Shown here: one piece after another, positions 61,553 through 64,000 of the stretch
How positions within the stretch are numbered: the first letter of the stretch is position 1
Layout: each line of letters starts with the position of its first letter
NCBI RefSeq assembly: GCF_026210795.1
Contig: NC_089445.1
Location: 558,001 to 622,000 of the forward strand
Length of the DNA stretch: 64,000 nucleotides
Direction: 5' to 3'
From: Rhizophagus irregularis
Taxonomy: Eukaryota; Glomeromycota; Glomeromycetes; Glomerales; Glomeraceae
Position numbers and translations under genes: made by a program
Notes under the pieces: generated by a model
What the model was told of the DNA's origin: nothing
What the model saw: the letters and a program-made list of their open reading frames with translations, nothing else
The model's database searches: none

Positions 61553-62639
61553 TTATTTTTCTGAGCTTTTTTGTTTTGAGTTCCTCCTCTTCCTCCTTCT
61601 CTTCCTCCACTTATTCCTTAAATTCCTTAAATTCCATTCCCGAATTTTGACTAATGATATCAAAACATTTTGTCTTCCATTTGGTTGAGCGAGATTATAA
61701 CTGGTCTTTGCACCATTCCTATTTGGCCATCTTAGAATCTCAATCTTCTGTTCTTGCAGTAAGCCTTCATCAAGTTCTTCCAAATATTTTGAAGGGATCT
61801 CAGCTTTATAAAACGTGACATATGTAGATATTACACGAATTGCAAATATCGTCTGATTTATATATTGATCCTCTTGACCCTTTTGAATATGAACATCATA
61901 ATCTAAAAAACGTATATTCTGATAAGCACAAGCGAGAATTTTTGCAGCAATCTGCACTTCCCCAAAGTTAGAGTGTGGTCTGACATTTTGCAGGTGTATG
62001 CCCTGCTAAAAAAAGTATTATTAGTTGGCGAAAATAAAAATTTAGACAATTAATGATATCAGACTTCTATAGCAATAAGAGCAATGTTTTTATCTTCGTT
62101 CATTACCATGAATTTAGGTATTGTCACATAAGCATTATTCTTGATATATATGTTGAATGATGTGTGATTCCTAGATTGAGAGAAAACTATTTAGTAAAAT
62201 CACAGAAATACATAATAGCAATTATAATCAAAGTTTTCCTATAAAAGCTAACCTAATTACAAGAGGCCAGTCATTTAAATCAACAATGCGAAGTAAATCA
62301 TCCATTAATGAGTCTGTGGTAGTTTCTCTCATTCCTATCTTCAAATCTGAATATTCTACAGCACGATACAGTTTACTAATAAATGATAAAACACGTTTAT
62401 CTTTAATTGGATTTTTCTTCCGCTTCTGAAGCTTTCTAATACTGAAATCTGGCTTTCTCAGAAAAGCTCTGTCAATTTCGTTGAGATAATAGACTTCTGG
62501 AAAGTTTTTGACTTTGGAGACTAGACAATATCTAAATTATAAGTATTGGGTTTACTGAGAAGAATGATAATATAGCGTGATACGTACCATCAATATTAGG
62601 TATAACATCATTAATGTTTTTAGCCAGTTTGAAGCTCAT
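61553..62639 (-). CDS. Unrecognised protein, possible PD-(D/E)XK nuclease-like fold, basic C-terminus
   Basis: Four exons, 62639-62588, 62520-62253, 62170-62065 and 62002-61553, splice in phase to 291 residues beginning MSFKLAKNINDVIP. The exon 4 acceptor could be three bases earlier (one extra Gln). Pattern: ETTTDSLMDDLLRIVDL (helix with an acidic residue), VTIPKFMVMNEDKNIALIAIE (two strands ending in Glu), then NFGEVQIAAKILACAYQN (a helix with E-x-Q-x-A). This spacing recalls restriction-endonuclease-like folds found in fungal and oomycete Crinkler-type and related proteins. The expected Lys after the core Glu is absent (IE followed by G), so catalysis would be doubtful. The tail WRKRRRKRRNSKQK is a likely nuclear localisation signal. 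Fold assignment is inference. Confidence 0.6.
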
Positions 62640-63412
62640 ATTTAATGCCTTTACTAAGGTTGCTTATTTAAACTTCTTCAAAATCCTACGATTAGTTTCA
62701 TCAAAATTTTACTATAGATTTATTATAGTTTTGGCAGAGTTTCAGCAGTTTCGGCATTTATAATAAGTTTCGGCACAGGTATATCAAATGTAAGTTGCAC
62801 CTGCGAAAACTACTACTACATCATAAGTTGGGAAACTTGATAATAAATGTACTGGCTTAGGATACCATGTAGTGAATGAATAGTGAGTAAAAAAAACAAC
62901 GTATCGTGTTGAAATTTGACCCATGATGGTTTCAGGTTATGCAATGTGACCATACAAATACTACCACTAAAACATTCCGCCGATATGGGGGATGTGATAG
63001 CGTAGGGTTGTGAGATACAAACTGGGTGGCATATTGTTATTCCTTCCTTTCAAGAGCAAGCGCAAGCAACCTCAAATGTGAGTTGTATCAATATTGTTTG
63101 GAGTCCTATCTGGATTATACATAAAACTGAAATTGGTTAATTTCAACCTCCAAAATGGTTAAAATAGTCAAAATGATTTTGATTTAGACCTCTCCGAAAA
63201 TTAAAATGGTCAAAATTATGTCATAGTCATATGATTTTATAGTAAACAATAATATTAAAATTCAAAGTTAACAAACTCTACATCCAGTAATTCAATTTTT
63301 ATGATCTTTATACAGTTGGATTCAGCTCATCAAAAAAATTTCAATGATATGTATTTCATATTTGTAATATTAATATTTACAAAATTATTCACGTTTAAAA
63401 TTTGGTATTAAA
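62640..63412. other. Intergenic region with a decayed MITE copy
   Basis: Bases 62656-62775 (AGGTTGCTTATTTAAACTTC and repeated TTTCGGCA) are a diverged partial copy of the element at 32341-32560. A matching end GCAAGCAACCT lies at 63063-63073, so the copy may be split by about 280 bp of unrelated, less AT-rich DNA. That inserted part holds no recognisable gene. The sequence ATCAAATGTAAGTTG recurs as CTCAAATGTGAGTTG near its two ends. Confidence 0.45.
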
Positions 63413-63625
63413 TTTTTTTTTTTTGGCTGCAGCACATTTGGGACCTTTATTAGATATATAACTGAACTATTACATTGAGATACATAAAATAGAAAAAAAT
63501 AACTAATATTATTAGGAATCGAAACCATCGCATTATTCTTCAGGACAATAGTATGCGCTGTTAGATTAGAACTCTGGACTAGTAGAGTAAATCTGCTTTC
63601 TAAAGCGTCTTTTTTTAGAGGGATA
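63413..63625 (-). mobile_element. Possible tRNA-derived SINE
   Basis: On the minus strand a B-box-like GGTTTCGATTCC (63526-63515) follows a hairpin whose arms are GCAT and ATGC, resembling a decayed tRNA anticodon arm. A-box-like sequence lies about 40-55 bp upstream. About 90 bp downstream the copy ends in GCTGCAGCC and a run of A (63424-63413). A tRNA-like head, an unrelated body and a poly(A) end fit a SINE. The D-arm is poorly preserved and no target duplication was found. Confidence 0.35.
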
Positions 63626-63875
63626 CCCTCCTCCAGGTTTTTGTTCTACTTTACAGAAACTTTAAGTTTTCAAGTGATATCATTTCAATATTAAATCAAT
63701 ATTGAAATAATATCAAAATTATACTTGTGTCCGAAATTATTTTAGTATTACGGAAATACGTAATTATGTAATTCTGTAATTATTAAGTAATTCATTAGAA
63801 AAACTCTGTATTCCGTAATTAATTTCGGACACCGTAATTAATTTCGTATTACGAAAATATTTGGCCAGAATTAGC
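63626..63875. other. Short palindromic AATTACGGAATTC-like repeats
   Basis: Bases 63735-63860 contain several inverted and direct versions of TTTCGGACACCGTAATTAAT and TACGTAATTA motifs, probably transposon debris. No gene is visible. Confidence 0.4.
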
Positions 63876-64000
63876 CTTAATTTTGGCCGATTTATATATA
63901 AAAACTTTAACAAATAATAACTCGGCACCCAGTAATCCGTTTTGGATGATCTTACTACCATTTGATTCGTCTCGATAAGACGATTCTAATGGTAGTAAGA
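63876..64000 (-). repeat. Dispersed repeat, reverse copy of units U1-U3
   Basis: Read on the minus strand it gives CATTAGAATCGTCTTATCGA, GACGAATCAAATGGTAGTAA, then GGATTACTGGGTGCCGAGTT, aligning along its length with U1 as rejoined across LINE-A (12060-12143 plus 19999-20050). It is cut by the window end. Confidence 0.7.

Noticed and set aside
63500-63600. A functional tRNA gene
   Set aside because: The B-box is present but the acceptor and D-arms cannot be built and the B-box has an extra base; it is treated as a possible SINE head.

Overview
The window reads as nuclear DNA of an early-diverging fungus, most likely an arbuscular mycorrhizal fungus of the Rhizophagus type. This is inferred from very AT-rich intergenic DNA, genes split by short GT-AG introns, fungal-type protein families and dense degenerate transposons. 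No species name can be proven from sequence alone. All multi-exon gene models here were built by hand from splice sites and reading phase.

Layout. 1-1821: 3' part of an unrecognised two-exon gene (+). 2222-3719: a SET-domain protein ending in a MYND zinc finger (-), convergent with the first gene. 3720-8967: gene-free, extremely AT-rich DNA with a large inverted repeat that carries a TA-flanked miniature DNA transposon. 8968-10721: TLDc-domain protein of the MEAK7/Rtc5 type (+). 11267-11552: a small inverted-repeat element with a 10-bp target duplication.

11848-30960 is a nested stack. A roughly 0.8-kb DNA transposon with TA-flanked ends (CAGTCAACTC...) has been interrupted by three LINE retrotransposons: LINE-A (-, 12144-19981), LINE-B (+, 5'-truncated, 20478-22946) and LINE-C (+, 22965-30906). 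B and C sit head to tail and share one target sequence. 30961-44545 is a second transposon cluster: a TTAA-flanked element holding a coding-like fragment and another small element, direct and inverted repeats, a fold-back element, and LINE-D (+, 35601-43800) inserted between the arms of an inverted-repeat element. All LINEs encode an RRM-like/zinc-knuckle ORF1 and an endonuclease-reverse transcriptase-RNase H ORF2. All are broken by frameshifts, stops or truncation.

The right third returns to host genes: a family 2 membrane glycosyltransferase (48800-50748, +), a mitochondrial carrier resembling yeast Mme1 (52395-54141, -), a small acidic/basic protein divergent from it (54388-54828, +), a small alpha/beta hydrolase (55015-55847, +), a UBE2E-class ubiquitin-conjugating enzyme (56942-58072, +), an F-box plus JmjC oxygenase of JMJD6 type (58758-60522, +), and an unrecognised four-exon gene (61553-62639, -) that may have a nuclease-like fold. 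Between and after these lie further small inverted-repeat elements and a possible tRNA-derived SINE (63413-63625).

The host genes are ordinary single-copy cell-biology functions and do not form an obvious pathway. The most informative biology in the window is the layered transposition history. It can be read directly from target-site duplications and from paralogous empty sites.
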